Of a stretch of DNA of 64,000 nucleotides, positions 1-8,333 are shown piece by piece. Under the pieces are notes generated by a model. It was not told the DNA's origin, made no database searches, and saw nothing but the letters and a program-made list of their open reading frames with translations. Within the stretch, counting starts at the first letter, position 1, and each line of letters begins with the position of its first letter. The stretch is from NCBI RefSeq assembly GCF_900168165.1, contig NZ_FUYV01000002.1:303628-367627 (forward strand), written 5' to 3'. Made by a program: the position numbers and the translations under genes. This DNA comes from Alkalitalea saponilacus (GTDB lineage Bacteria > Bacteroidota > Bacteroidia > Bacteroidales > Marinilabiliaceae).

Positions 1-410
1 AAAACACACTATCCATTGAAGAGTTTATTCTTCGTGAAATGCAAGCAGGAAGGATAAAAAATAGAAGTTTCACTAACGAGGAACGCCATATTCGTTTTCA
101 TGCCCATTGCCATCAAAAAGCACTGATGAACACCTCCGTTATACGCGATATCCTTTCGTTTCCTGAAAATTACCATGCCGAAGAGATTCCTTCAGGGTGT
201 TGCGGTATGGCCGGGGGATTTGGCTATGAAGAGAAAAACCATCACTTATCACTAAAAATAGGCGAACTAACACTGTTTCCTGAGGTAAGAAAAACCCCGA
301 AAACCACCTTATTGGCCGCATCCGGGCACTCATGCAGACATCAGATAAAAGATGGAACAGATAGAGATTCACTACATCCCGTGGAAATTTTGTTTGAGGC
401 TTTAGTTTAA
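1..410 (+). CDS. CCG-domain (Fe-S) oxidoreductase, C-terminal part
   Basis: The reading frame is open from the left edge of the window, so only the C-terminal ~135 residues are present. Visible are an H-A-H-C-H-Q-K-A segment and, about 45 residues later, G-C-C-G-M-A-G-G-F-G-Y-E. This is the second half of the cysteine-rich CCG domain (DUF224) of GlpC, LutA and the Fe-S halves of FAD-linked glycolate/lactate oxidases. Such domains bind an unusual Fe-S cluster and pass electrons to the quinone pool. In many Bacteroidota this domain is fused to an FAD-binding oxidase, but the upstream part lies outside the window, so substrate and fusion state cannot be decided. The stop lies 5 bp from the convergent dprA stop. 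Domain call is firm, substrate unknown. Confidence 0.85.
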   Translation, partial: NTLSIEEFILREMQAGRIKNRSFTNEERHIRFHAHCHQKALMNTSVIRDILSFPENYHAEEIPSGCCGMAGGFGYEEKNHHLSLKIGELTLFPEVRKTPKTTLLAASGHSCRHQIKDGTDRDSLHPVEILFEALV

Positions 411-415
411 CACTC

Positions 416-1531
416 CTATAATAATTTAAAAACACCTCCAGGCCGGCTCTTCACCAATCCTTTAAATTCCATATCCAGCAATGTAGCAGAAAGTCTTCCG
501 ATGGGCATTCCGAGTTGCAATCCCAATAAATTCAAATTCATCTCTTTCTCAGCCAAAAGCACCTCCATTATGGCCTTTTCGTCAGGCGTTTCGGCCGAAG
601 CAAACAAAGACCCCTGAACAACGGACGAACCACCCGATTTACTTTCCCATCCAAGGGCATATTCCAGATCGTCGACATCCTCAATAAGCGCAGCAATGTT
701 GGTCTTAATGAGTTTATTGCATCCACCCGAAGCTTCATCGTTCACCCGCCCCGGAAATGCCAGCACATCTCTGCTGTAACTATTTGCAATGCCTGCGGTA
801 ATCAACGCACCCCCTTTTCGGGCGGACTCAACTACAACAACTGCATCGCACAAACCAGCCACAATGCGATTGCGCTTTACAAAATTTGGTCTGTCGGGAT
901 TGGTTTCTGTCATAAATTCAGTGAGCAATCCCCCTCTTTCGGCTATTTCGCGCGCTGTGTGATGGTGAGTTCCCGGATAGATTCTGTCCAGTCCGTGAGC
1001 TAAAACAGCAATGGTTGGAAGGTTATTTCTCAACGCTGCACGGTGAGCACAAATGTCAATTCCATATGCCAGTCCGCTCACAATAACAGTTCCCGGATGA
1101 CGAACAGCCAATTCCTGAATCAGTTTTTCGCAGTTGGTCATCCCATTATCCGATGGCCTTCTGGTACCAACCACACTGATCATACGAGTGGCATCCAACG
1201 AAGCATTGCCACGATAATAAAGCATCAGGGGAGCGTCTTCACAAAAACTCAATCGACGGGGATAGTCTTCATCGGTAAAAAAGAGTGTTTTTAGACCCTC
1301 TTTTTCCACAAAGGTCATCTCTTTTTCAGCCTGTTTCAGGATGGAAACAAAGTCGGTTTCACGAAGTTTTTGAGCCATAACGGTTCCAATTCCCGGGATT
1401 TTTTCAAATCGGCTTTTGGAATCTAAAATGGCTTCAATGGATCCAAGGTAAGCAATTAAATTGCGTGCCAATTTTGGCCCTATTCCTTTTATAAGGCTGA
1501 TGGCTATTTGGTAGTGTATTTGGGAATTCAC
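416..1531 (-). CDS. dprA: DNA-processing protein DprA (Smf)
   Basis: DprA binds incoming single-stranded DNA during transformation and loads RecA; it is also widespread in species not known to be competent. The 371-residue product has N-terminal helix-hairpin-helix stretches (IKGIGPKLARN near residue 14 and IPGIGTVMAQKL near 45). The Rossmann-like core carries SVVGTRRPS (~117), SGLAYGID (~150), a K-R-N-R-I-V-A-G segment (~213) and KGGALITA (~235). A C-terminal winged-helix-like segment covers the last ~60 residues. Length and domain order match full-length DprA of this phylum. The start codon lies 17 bp downstream of the small membrane-protein gene on the same strand, so the two are probably cotranscribed. 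Confidence 0.95.
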   Translation of the reverse strand: MNSQIHYQIAISLIKGIGPKLARNLIAYLGSIEAILDSKSRFEKIPGIGTVMAQKLRETDFVSILKQAEKEMTFVEKEGLKTLFFTDEDYPRRLSFCEDAPLMLYYRGNASLDATRMISVVGTRRPSDNGMTNCEKLIQELAVRHPGTVIVSGLAYGIDICAHRAALRNNLPTIAVLAHGLDRIYPGTHHHTAREIAERGGLLTEFMTETNPDRPNFVKRNRIVAGLCDAVVVVESARKGGALITAGIANSYSRDVLAFPGRVNDEASGGCNKLIKTNIAALIEDVDDLEYALGWESKSGGSSVVQGSLFASAETPDEKAIMEVLLAEKEMNLNLLGLQLGMPIGRLSATLLDMEFKGLVKSRPGGVFKLL

Positions 1532-1547
1532 GGTTAAGGCTGATTAT

Positions 1548-1997
1548 TTATCTGCTGATTTTATCTAAAAATTCTATAATAATAGATCGTTCGTCTTTTC
1601 GCAATGCAGTAAACCCAATAGCAGGATATTTAGCTAATCCACGCCCTGTCTCTTCAAAAAGGTAGAGATAATGGAACATACCCCAAAACTTTGATTTTAC
1701 CTCATATTTATGAAACCGCCCTAAAGGAATCTCCATGGCATTAAATTCTCTGCCAACAGGCATCAAGTTAAAATACTTAATGCGGAAAACATCCTTCTCT
1801 GATTCTATTTCAATGTAGTAAAAACCTCCGCTCCCAAACACAACGGCAATACCAAGAATAGCAAAACCAAGTATATATTGGTATATAGGAAGCACATCCA
1901 CTTTTAACACAAAGGAAAGCACGAATAAGGTGAGGGCAATTAACCAGGAACCTGCAAATAACTGAATATACCTGCTCGATGTTTTTTTGTTGTTCAT
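1548..1997 (-). CDS. hypothetical two-helix membrane protein
   Basis: I do not recognise this 149-residue protein by name. It has two hydrophobic helices (about residues 14-32 and 37-58). A soluble C-terminal half follows that is rich in beta-prone aromatic residues, with the sequence pattern of a PH-like domain tethered to a membrane. No catalytic motif is visible. It is 17 bp upstream of dprA on the same strand and probably shares its transcript. A perfect inverted repeat lies about 40 bp upstream of the start. Function cannot be stated. Confidence 0.7.
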   Translation of the reverse strand: MNNKKTSSRYIQLFAGSWLIALTLFVLSFVLKVDVLPIYQYILGFAILGIAVVFGSGGFYYIEIESEKDVFRIKYFNLMPVGREFNAMEIPLGRFHKYEVKSKFWGMFHYLYLFEETGRGLAKYPAIGFTALRKDERSIIIEFLDKISR

Positions 1998-2036
1998 TTT
2001 TGAAGGGAGATTTATCTTTCGTCGATTTATTAAAAC

Positions 2037-2058
2037 GATATTTGCGATGGCAAATATC
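2037..2058. promoter_or_regulatory. Perfect 9-bp inverted repeat upstream of the small membrane-protein gene
   Basis: The arms GATATTTGC and GCAAATATC are separated by the 4-base spacer GATG. The repeat sits ~40 bp upstream of the minus-strand start at 1997, where an operator or 5' UTR hairpin could act. No canonical TAnnTTTG element was found beside it. A regulatory role is inference from position and symmetry only. Confidence 0.4.
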
Positions 2059-2294
2059 TGTAAAATTGTTTTTTGTTACCACAAAAAACAAAATATTTAA
2101 CGAAATAACAACTACCCTTTTAATTTTACTGTTTTATTCCTGATGCGAAACGAATGAAACATCACAATAAATGAATTTAATGAAGGTGACTGTTGATTGA
2201 ATATTTTTCATTATCCAAGAAACAGCAGGAGTACATACAAGGTTATGATTATTCGATTAGAGGAAAATGATGCTGTCAAAAAGTTGTAAAGATG

Positions 2295-2397
2295 AAACCA
2301 CAGAGTACACAAAGCATCTCGCAGAGATCACAAAGAGCAAAACATCAACACAGCAAACTTTACAACCTGAGCATATCCCTTGTGAACCATGTGGTTA
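2295..2397. repeat. Degenerate AACCACA-type dispersed repeat with inverted ends
   Basis: The left end reads AAACCACAGAGTACACAAAG. The right end, read on the minus strand, is TAACCACATGGTTCACAAGG, so the two ends form an imperfect inverted pair. The interior carries further CACAGAG/CACAAAG-like words. Related words recur at 6327-6371 and 37011-37352. This resembles a small non-autonomous, MITE-like or REP-like intergenic element; no coding capacity is present. Confidence 0.5.
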
Positions 2398-2434
2398 AAT
2401 CTATTTTTTCAACAATTTCAGGGAATAGCGAGAA

Positions 2435-4819
2435 CTATCTCATCAACCTGACATAGAAAATTCCGCCGGCGATAGAACCTTCATGTGCTCTGAACATAAG
2501 CAAATGCCTTCCATTTTGTTGTTTTTCAGCAATATGTGACGGAATTTGATAATCCACATCAAAAAAACTATCCCCCTGAGATCCATCCAGATTTACTGTG
2601 GCTATGACCTCCCCATTAAGTATGATATCAAAATCCCTGTCTCTGTCTAATCCATAGTAAGTTACTCTTAAAGTTTTAGCTTCTGCTTGCCTATCGTTCA
2701 AATAATAGGAAAACCATCCGGATGCATGTCTCCAATGTCGGTTTTGATGGACACCAGCCTCTGTCTGCTCTCCCTGAAAGCCTCTGTCCGATTCGGGTTG
2801 CTGTTGCCCCGTTTCAACATGGTCTATGGTTTGTGCTTCCAGAGCCATCAATACCCGCTCTCGCTCTTGCAATTCAACCCTAATCTTCTCAATCTCTTCA
2901 GATGTTGCTGTTTGCCAGTAAACCATGTATCGGGCATCGTGAAGCTTATAAAAAGGGATCAATTCCAGATCGGAAAACTCTCTGGGATATATCAGTTCAG
3001 GAGCTGTAAAAGTCAGTGGACTATCGGATGATTTAACTTTTTCTGTCCAGTTTTCATCATCCAATAATAACATTGGCGCGTTTTCTCGGGAATATAAAGC
3101 TCCGTGTGCTATATGTCCCATTCTGCTGTCATCTGCTACCAATCCATCTAAATCCCTCGTTCCTGTTGAAGCCGTCAAAACAATCGGCCCATGCAAAAGA
3201 GCCAAAAAGGGTGAGCCGTCCGGCATCTCTTCTCCATAAGTGAACATTGGCAGTTCAATCACTATTTCATCACCAGGGTTCCAGTTGCGGCTCACTGCAA
3301 AATAGTCTCCGGGCGAACTGTTTCCTCTAATTCTGCGCCCATTCACTTTAACGGTTAAGCTTCCTGGTTTAACCCATTGAGGATGACGTATAAAAACTCC
3401 AAACTCACCGGAATTGTTTTCATCAATTGTTATCGTGGTACTCTCCGATTCTGGGAAAGTTGTTTGCTGCGATAATTTAATCCCTTTTCCCTTCCAGTTT
3501 AGTTTAGATGGGATATACAAATTCACATATACATTTTTGTCATCATGTGCATAAATTAACTCTCCGTATTTCGCATGATTTTCTATTCCGGAACCTACAC
3601 AGCACCAAAAAGTGTGCTCGGGGTTTGAATAAACCCGATAATGCATGGGGCGCATGGGGGTAAAATATACCAATCCACCATGCTCAGGATGTATCGAAGC
3701 AAGAATATGGTTATATAGAGATCTCTCGTAATAATCGATATATTTCAGATCGTTACGACTAAAATAGAGTTGCTGCGACAACTTCATCATGTTATACGTA
3801 TTACAGGTCTCAGGACCTTCACGTGAGTCAATCATAGATGAAAAGTCATCTTTGGGATGAAAATGCTCGTAAGTTGAGTTGCCTCCCATGGCTACTGTTC
3901 GGTTGTTTACCACGGTTTCCCAGAAAAAAGCAGAGGCTTCCTCCCACTCTCTATCACCTGCAAGCTGGGCGGTGCGCATAAATCCAATCACTTTAGGTAT
4001 CTGAGTATTTGCATGCATTCCTGTTAGTTGGTCTTCACCTGCAATTAAAGGATCGAGAAGCACACGATGTGCAAACCTGCGAGATAATTCCAGGTATTTT
4101 TCTTCACCGGTAATAGCATAGACATCTGCAAATACTTCATTCACTCCTCCATGCTCTGATATCAACATCTGTTGAACCTGTTCATCAGATAAACCACTAA
4201 CCAAATCAACACACCAGTCTGTGAGGTCAATAAGCATGTCGAGTGCTTTCTCATTTTCGCCAAGAAGGTAAGCATCCCGAAGTCCGGCATATAGTTTATG
4301 GATATTGTACCATGGAACCCATTTCCCATTTAAAGAAAAATTACCAGCATTGATATGACCGGATTTGATCTCCTCCCACATGGCCATACCTCCTGGAATT
4401 CCACCAACATAGCCATTACCATTAGCTATTTGACAACGCTCCAATTCATCAACCATATAATCCAGCCGACGTTTTGCTTCTTCGTTTCCGGTAGAGGCAT
4501 ACATTAGTGCAAATGAGGTTAGAAAATGACCTCCGGTATGCCCGTCAAGACCATCGCTTTCCCAGTTGCCATAACGGGGTGCCCGGGGTTCAAGTCCGGC
4601 ATCAATTAAAAATGGTGCCAGCAATCGATCAACATCATGCGCCATTACATAGCCTTCGTTCATAAAACTGGCATGCGTAAAAGGACTCTCGAGCAAACTG
4701 ACAGCAGAAAGGTGAAAAGGCTGTAATTCTCCAGATGGAGATGGAGTTTTACTACAACTTAATAACATTACTACCAGCAAAAGAAGTAATGAATTAAACC
4801 TGATTAGATTTTTTCTCAT
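2435..4819 (-). CDS. Glycoside hydrolase family 127 (beta-L-arabinofuranosidase-like) lipoprotein
   Basis: GH127 enzymes (formerly DUF1680) release L-arabinofuranose from arabinose-containing plant glycans or glycoproteins through a Cys nucleophile held by a Zn(Cys)3Glu site. The 794-residue product starts with a lipoprotein signal (hydrophobic core, then LLSCS), so it is probably surface or periplasmic. The (alpha/alpha)-barrel carries ETCNTYNMMKL near residue 336 (Glu and first Cys) and FWCCVGSG near residue 405 (Cys pair containing the nucleophile). A beta-sandwich region follows, and a C-terminal galactose-binding-like segment (~660-794) contains WFSYYLND and a DRDFDIILNG stretch. There is no SusC/D pair nearby, so it is not part of a visible polysaccharide-utilisation locus. 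Substrate specificity within GH127/146 cannot be read from sequence. Confidence 0.9.
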   Translation of the reverse strand: MRKNLIRFNSLLLLLVVMLLSCSKTPSPSGELQPFHLSAVSLLESPFTHASFMNEGYVMAHDVDRLLAPFLIDAGLEPRAPRYGNWESDGLDGHTGGHFLTSFALMYASTGNEEAKRRLDYMVDELERCQIANGNGYVGGIPGGMAMWEEIKSGHINAGNFSLNGKWVPWYNIHKLYAGLRDAYLLGENEKALDMLIDLTDWCVDLVSGLSDEQVQQMLISEHGGVNEVFADVYAITGEEKYLELSRRFAHRVLLDPLIAGEDQLTGMHANTQIPKVIGFMRTAQLAGDREWEEASAFFWETVVNNRTVAMGGNSTYEHFHPKDDFSSMIDSREGPETCNTYNMMKLSQQLYFSRNDLKYIDYYERSLYNHILASIHPEHGGLVYFTPMRPMHYRVYSNPEHTFWCCVGSGIENHAKYGELIYAHDDKNVYVNLYIPSKLNWKGKGIKLSQQTTFPESESTTITIDENNSGEFGVFIRHPQWVKPGSLTVKVNGRRIRGNSSPGDYFAVSRNWNPGDEIVIELPMFTYGEEMPDGSPFLALLHGPIVLTASTGTRDLDGLVADDSRMGHIAHGALYSRENAPMLLLDDENWTEKVKSSDSPLTFTAPELIYPREFSDLELIPFYKLHDARYMVYWQTATSEEIEKIRVELQERERVLMALEAQTIDHVETGQQQPESDRGFQGEQTEAGVHQNRHWRHASGWFSYYLNDRQAEAKTLRVTYYGLDRDRDFDIILNGEVIATVNLDGSQGDSFFDVDYQIPSHIAEKQQNGRHLLMFRAHEGSIAGGIFYVRLMR

Positions 4820-4923
4820 AAGAAGTTGTTTTAGTTAAGTTGTGGCAAACATTTAATTGTAAACAAATAAAAAACAATCATAAAACTACCACAACAATCG
4901 TATTTACATAAAATATTAAAAGA

Positions 4924-4956
4924 CAAATTTACTTTTAAAAATATTGTTAAAACAAA
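4924..4956 (-). promoter_or_regulatory. Candidate Bacteroidota promoter for the GH127 gene
   Basis: Read on the minus strand: TTTG (4956-4953), a 21-base spacer, then TAAATTTG (4931-4924), matching the Bacteroides TTTG/TAnnTTTG consensus with a slightly long spacer. The predicted 5' UTR is ~100 nt. AT-rich context raises the chance-match risk. Confidence 0.45.
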
Positions 4957-5057
4957 TAACATCCAAAAAAAAATCCATTTTTTTAATGACTTACTATTGC
5001 AACATACAAAAAGCATTGGTCAACCGCCAAAACACAATAACTCTCATTTAAAAGTAT

Positions 5058-5065
5058 TATTTTTG
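5058..5065 (+). promoter_or_regulatory. Candidate -7 element for aroB
   Basis: TATTTTTG matches the TAnnTTTG consensus exactly. No TTG at the right distance upstream is seen, so the call rests on the -7 box alone. Confidence 0.35.
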
Positions 5066-5252
5066 TTGCTGACTACATTTTATAAAAGTTTGCAAGGTCT
5101 TTTTAATATTGACCTACAGCTATTTTATCTTTTATGATGAAATACCAACTTACCGTTTTAGAGAAAGAGTTGAACGGACAAAACGGGACAAATTCAAACT
5201 TTATGTTAGTCACCCTTTTGAGAATATTAGAATTCATGTTTTACATAGCATT

Positions 5253-6326
5253 ATGCAATCACTACATACACAAGAAACCGATGTTTACCTGGCCGACAAT
5301 CTGCCTGACGATCTGGAGCAACTGATTGAGCCATATAAAAATGAAAAGATTTTTGTCCTTACCGACAAAAATACTCATCGACATTGTTTCCCTCAAATAA
5401 GCCGGATTGGGGGCATTTCTGAAGAACGTTGCATCATTACAGGCTCCGGCGACGAATATAAAAACACCGAAACACTGATTTCTGTATGGCAAAAACTGGT
5501 GGAAGGCGGCGCCAACCGCCATGCCTTGCTGATTAACCTTGGAGGCGGAATGCCTTGCGATTTGGGAGGTTTTGCCGCAGCCACCTTTAAAAGAGGCATT
5601 GCTTTCATCAATATTCCAACCACATTGTTGGCTCAGGTGGATGCTTCCGTTGGAGGTAAAACCGGTATCAACTTTATGGGGTATAAAAATGAAATTGGTT
5701 CATTTATGCAAGCCAAACATGTTTTGGTGGACACCACGCTGTTAAAAACCCTTGACCAACCCAACTTAATTTCCGGTTTTGCGGAGATGATAAAACACGC
5801 CTATTTGAAAAATGAGGCTTTACTGCAAAGAACCCTCGATTTTGATATCCTCAATCCCGATATGGAAGAGTTGTCAAATCTTGTTGCGGAGTCCATCAAA
5901 ATTAAAGACGAGGTGGTAACTGCCGACCCATTTGAGAAAAACATCCGCAAGGCGCTGAATCTTGGACATACCATTGGTCATGCTTTTGAGAGTTTTGCTC
6001 TCAAAAACAATCGGCCTGTTTTACATGGGTATGCTGTGGCCTGGGGAATGGTGGCAGAATTGTACCTGGCTCACATCAAACTGGGTTTTTCAATAAAGTT
6101 GGTTGAAGAGCTGGCTTCATATACCCAAAAGATTTATGGCAGTTTTTCTTATTCAAAAACCGATTTTGACTATTTGTATGATACCATGACCCACGATAAA
6201 AAGAATCAGGCCGGACGCATTAATTTTACACTTTTAAGAGCTGTGGGCGACATCGCCATCAATACACATTGTGAGAAAGATGAAATAATTGAAGCTTTAA
6301 ATTATTACCTGAGCCACCAGGAATAA
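5253..6326 (+). CDS. aroB: 3-dehydroquinate synthase
   Basis: Second step of the shikimate pathway: DAHP to 3-dehydroquinate, using NAD+ and a divalent metal. I chose ATG 5253, which gives 357 residues, the usual AroB length; an in-frame TTG at 5109 would add an unrelated basic extension. Visible motifs from this start: nucleotide-binding GGGMPCDLGGFAAATFKRG (~97), DASVGGKTGINF (~129), EMIKHAYLKNE (~178), LNLGHTIGHAFE (~235) and LHGYAVAWGM (~257). These supply the metal-binding Glu and His residues. aroA follows 95 bp downstream on the same strand, so the two form a short aromatic-amino-acid cluster. Confidence 0.95.
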   Translation: MQSLHTQETDVYLADNLPDDLEQLIEPYKNEKIFVLTDKNTHRHCFPQISRIGGISEERCIITGSGDEYKNTETLISVWQKLVEGGANRHALLINLGGGMPCDLGGFAAATFKRGIAFINIPTTLLAQVDASVGGKTGINFMGYKNEIGSFMQAKHVLVDTTLLKTLDQPNLISGFAEMIKHAYLKNEALLQRTLDFDILNPDMEELSNLVAESIKIKDEVVTADPFEKNIRKALNLGHTIGHAFESFALKNNRPVLHGYAVAWGMVAELYLAHIKLGFSIKLVEELASYTQKIYGSFSYSKTDFDYLYDTMTHDKKNQAGRINFTLLRAVGDIAINTHCEKDEIIEALNYYLSHQE

Positions 6327-6371
6327 ACGCAGAGATGCGATGGCAAAGAGTCATATTCAGAGATTCAAGGA
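6327..6371. repeat. Fragment related to the AACCACA/CAGAG dispersed repeat
   Basis: The aroB-aroA gap begins with CGCAGAGATGCG, then GGCAAAGAGT and TCAGAGATTCAAGG, words shared with the elements at 2295-2397 and 37011-37352. The match is short and degenerate, so this may be a relic. No promoter is seen in the gap. Confidence 0.3.
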
Positions 6372-6421
6372 TTTGCATGACAATAAAAGACAGATAGATT
6401 TGATAAATAAAAGAAAGCAAC

Positions 6422-7648
6422 ATGTCCATCACCATACAAGCACCAAAGCAGCTAAATAAATTTACCGTAGAACTCCCTGCTTCAAAAAGCATTAGTAACC
6501 GCTTGTTAATTTTAAATGCTTTGAGTTACAGTCCGCACCCTATAAAGAACCTGTCGGATAGTGACGACACTAAAGCCATGTTGCAGGTATTCAATTCCAA
6601 CTCCAACCATTTTGACATTGGTGCAGCAGGCACCACCATGCGGTTTCTAACCGCATATCTTTCAAAAATTGTGGGCGAATGGACCATTACCGGCAGCACA
6701 CGCATGAAACAACGCCCCATTGCTGTTTTGGTGGACGCCCTAAATCAGCTTGGCGGCAAAATTGAGTACATGGAAAAGGAGGGATATCCTCCTTTAAGGA
6801 TATTTGGGAGTTCGCTGACCGGCGGTGAATTGGAACTACCCGGCGATATCAGCAGCCAGTATATTTCTGCTTTGTTAATGATTGGACCTGCCATGGAAAA
6901 TGGCCTTAAACTCCGATTAACCGGAGAGATTACTTCACGCCCTTACATCCATCTTACCCTTAAGCTGATGGAGATGTATGGCGTAAAATGCCACTGGAAA
7001 GATAATATCATTACAGTGCCAGTTGCCAATTACAAACCCGTTGAAGCCAAAGTTGAATCAGACTGGAGCGCAGCCTCCTACTGGTTTGAAATCATTGCGC
7101 TGTCCAACCCCGGCGCTGCTGTCACGCTGAAAGGACTTGACAGGTACAGCTGGCAAGGAGACTCCGCGGTAGCGGAGTTGTTTAAAAAACTGGGGGTTCA
7201 CAGTAAATTTTCGGCGAAAGGACTGACGCTGACAAATACAGGAGAATCTGCCGGTAAATTTTCTCACGACTTTACCAAGGAACCCGACCTGGCACAAACT
7301 TTTGCTGTAACCTGTGCGTTTTTAAACATCCCTTTTAATTTAACCGGACTGCATACGCTAAAGATAAAGGAGACCGACCGCATTCAGGCACTGGTAAACG
7401 AATTAGGAAAATTCGGATTTATATTGAATACCAACAACAAAGACAATCTGGTGTGGAAAGGTGATAAAAAAGAAGCAGATACAGATATTGAAGTTGCCAC
7501 TTATAAAGACCATCGCATGGCGATGGCCTTTGCTCCGGCCGCATTAAAGCACAAATCGTTTAAAATTGCCGACCCGACAGTGGTTACAAAATCTTATCCG
7601 GCTTTTTGGGAAGACCTCAAAAAAATAGGATTTGAAATTACTGGTTGA
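6422..7648 (+). CDS. aroA: 3-phosphoshikimate 1-carboxyvinyltransferase (EPSP synthase)
   Basis: Transfers enolpyruvyl from PEP to shikimate-3-phosphate. The 408-residue product shows ASKSISNR at 19-26 (PEP/S3P Lys-Ser), GAAGTTMRFLTAYL (~66), DISSQYISALL (~142), KETDRIQAL (~316) and YKDHRMAMAFA (~361), all characteristic of EPSP synthase. It is a little shorter than E. coli AroA (427), as in other Bacteroidota. It lies 95 bp after aroB, probably cotranscribed. Its 3' end overlaps the convergent ABC ATPase gene by 11 bp, leaving no room for a terminator. Confidence 0.95.
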   Translation: MSITIQAPKQLNKFTVELPASKSISNRLLILNALSYSPHPIKNLSDSDDTKAMLQVFNSNSNHFDIGAAGTTMRFLTAYLSKIVGEWTITGSTRMKQRPIAVLVDALNQLGGKIEYMEKEGYPPLRIFGSSLTGGELELPGDISSQYISALLMIGPAMENGLKLRLTGEITSRPYIHLTLKLMEMYGVKCHWKDNIITVPVANYKPVEAKVESDWSAASYWFEIIALSNPGAAVTLKGLDRYSWQGDSAVAELFKKLGVHSKFSAKGLTLTNTGESAGKFSHDFTKEPDLAQTFAVTCAFLNIPFNLTGLHTLKIKETDRIQALVNELGKFGFILNTNNKDNLVWKGDKKEADTDIEVATYKDHRMAMAFAPAALKHKSFKIADPTVVTKSYPAFWEDLKKIGFEITG

Positions 7649-8333
7649 AGTAATTCTCAAGTTCAACCGCCATCTGTTCGTCAGATTTCATGTCCCGGAT
7701 TACCAGCCCTTTTTCCAGCAAAACAATACGGCTGCAAATTTCAGTTACATGGTTCAAATCGTGACTTGAAATCAGAAATGTGCGTCCGAACTCCTCCTGC
7801 TCCCTGCGAATGATTCGTTTCAGTCGCGCTTGGGAGGTTGGGTCGAGGTTCTCAAATGGTTCGTCAAGCAACACTAATTCCGGATTACCAAACAAAGCAG
7901 CTGCAAGCCCCGTCTTTTTGATGTTCCCTTTTGATAAATCTCTGATGTATTTCGAGGTGCCTATAATTTCACCGTTAAAAAAATCAGAAAACCTGTCCAA
8001 ATGTATGCGAACATCTTCTTTAGACAGACGATAAAACTTTCTCAAAACCTCAAAGTACTCATCGGGAGTTAAATAACCCAACAACATATACTCATCCAGA
8101 TAAGAGCCGGTTCTCTTCTTCCACTCTTCTCCTGAACTCACATTTTCACCATTGATTGTAACAGTGCCTTCTGAGGCTTTTATCATATCCAAAATCAGAC
8201 GAAACAGAGTGGTTTTTCCAGCACCATTATTCCCTACCAGTCCGAAACACTCTCCTGGTTGTATTTGAAGCTTGTCAATATTCAATACCACTTCTGAGTG
8301 GTATTGCTTTTTTAAGTTGATAATTTCTATCAT
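7638..8333 (-). CDS. ABC transporter ATP-binding protein
   Basis: A 231-residue ATPase of the ABC-2 exporter type. It has Walker A GNNGAGKTT (~35-43), an atypical signature LSKGNIKKTG (~133, in place of LSGGQ), Walker B LVLLDEPFENLD (~153) and the switch His in SSHDLNHV (~188). Its start codon overlaps the end of the upstream permease gene by 4 bp, showing translational coupling and a two-gene exporter. Substrate unknown; ABC-2 systems of this size export peptides, lipids or antibiotics. Confidence 0.9.
   Translation of the reverse strand: MIEIINLKKQYHSEVVLNIDKLQIQPGECFGLVGNNGAGKTTLFRLILDMIKASEGTVTINGENVSSGEEWKKRTGSYLDEYMLLGYLTPDEYFEVLRKFYRLSKEDVRIHLDRFSDFFNGEIIGTSKYIRDLSKGNIKKTGLAAALFGNPELVLLDEPFENLDPTSQARLKRIIRREQEEFGRTFLISSHDLNHVTEICSRIVLLEKGLVIRDMKSDEQMAVELENYFNQ

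Larger units (their letters stand above)
1998..2434. other. Intergenic region: inverted repeat and a degenerate dispersed repeat
   Basis: No convincing gene. The region holds the 5' flank of the 1548-1997 gene, including the inverted repeat at 2037-2058, and then an AT-rich stretch. Next comes a 103-bp segment bounded by imperfect terminal inverted repeats of the AACCACA type (2295-2397). The last ~35 bp precede the stop codon of the GH127 gene; no terminator hairpin with a T-tract was found for that gene. Confidence 0.6.
4820..5252. other. Divergent intergenic region between GH127 and aroB genes
   Basis: Very AT-rich, with no convincing gene. It contains a candidate minus-strand promoter for the GH127 gene (4924-4956) and a candidate plus-strand -7 element for aroB (TATTTTTG, 5058-5065). 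A plus-strand frame is open from 5109 into aroB, but the family's usual N-terminus lies at 5253, so I treat 5066-5252 as leader. A 61-codon minus-strand frame at 4831-5016 is low-complexity Phe/Leu and is not credible. Confidence 0.55.

Noticed and set aside
4831..5016. 61-codon minus-strand frame
   Set aside because: Low-complexity AT-rich leader DNA containing the GH127 promoter; no homologous features.
5109..5252. N-terminal 48-residue extension of AroB from TTG 5109
   Set aside because: No counterpart in the family; ATG 5253 gives the usual 357 residues.
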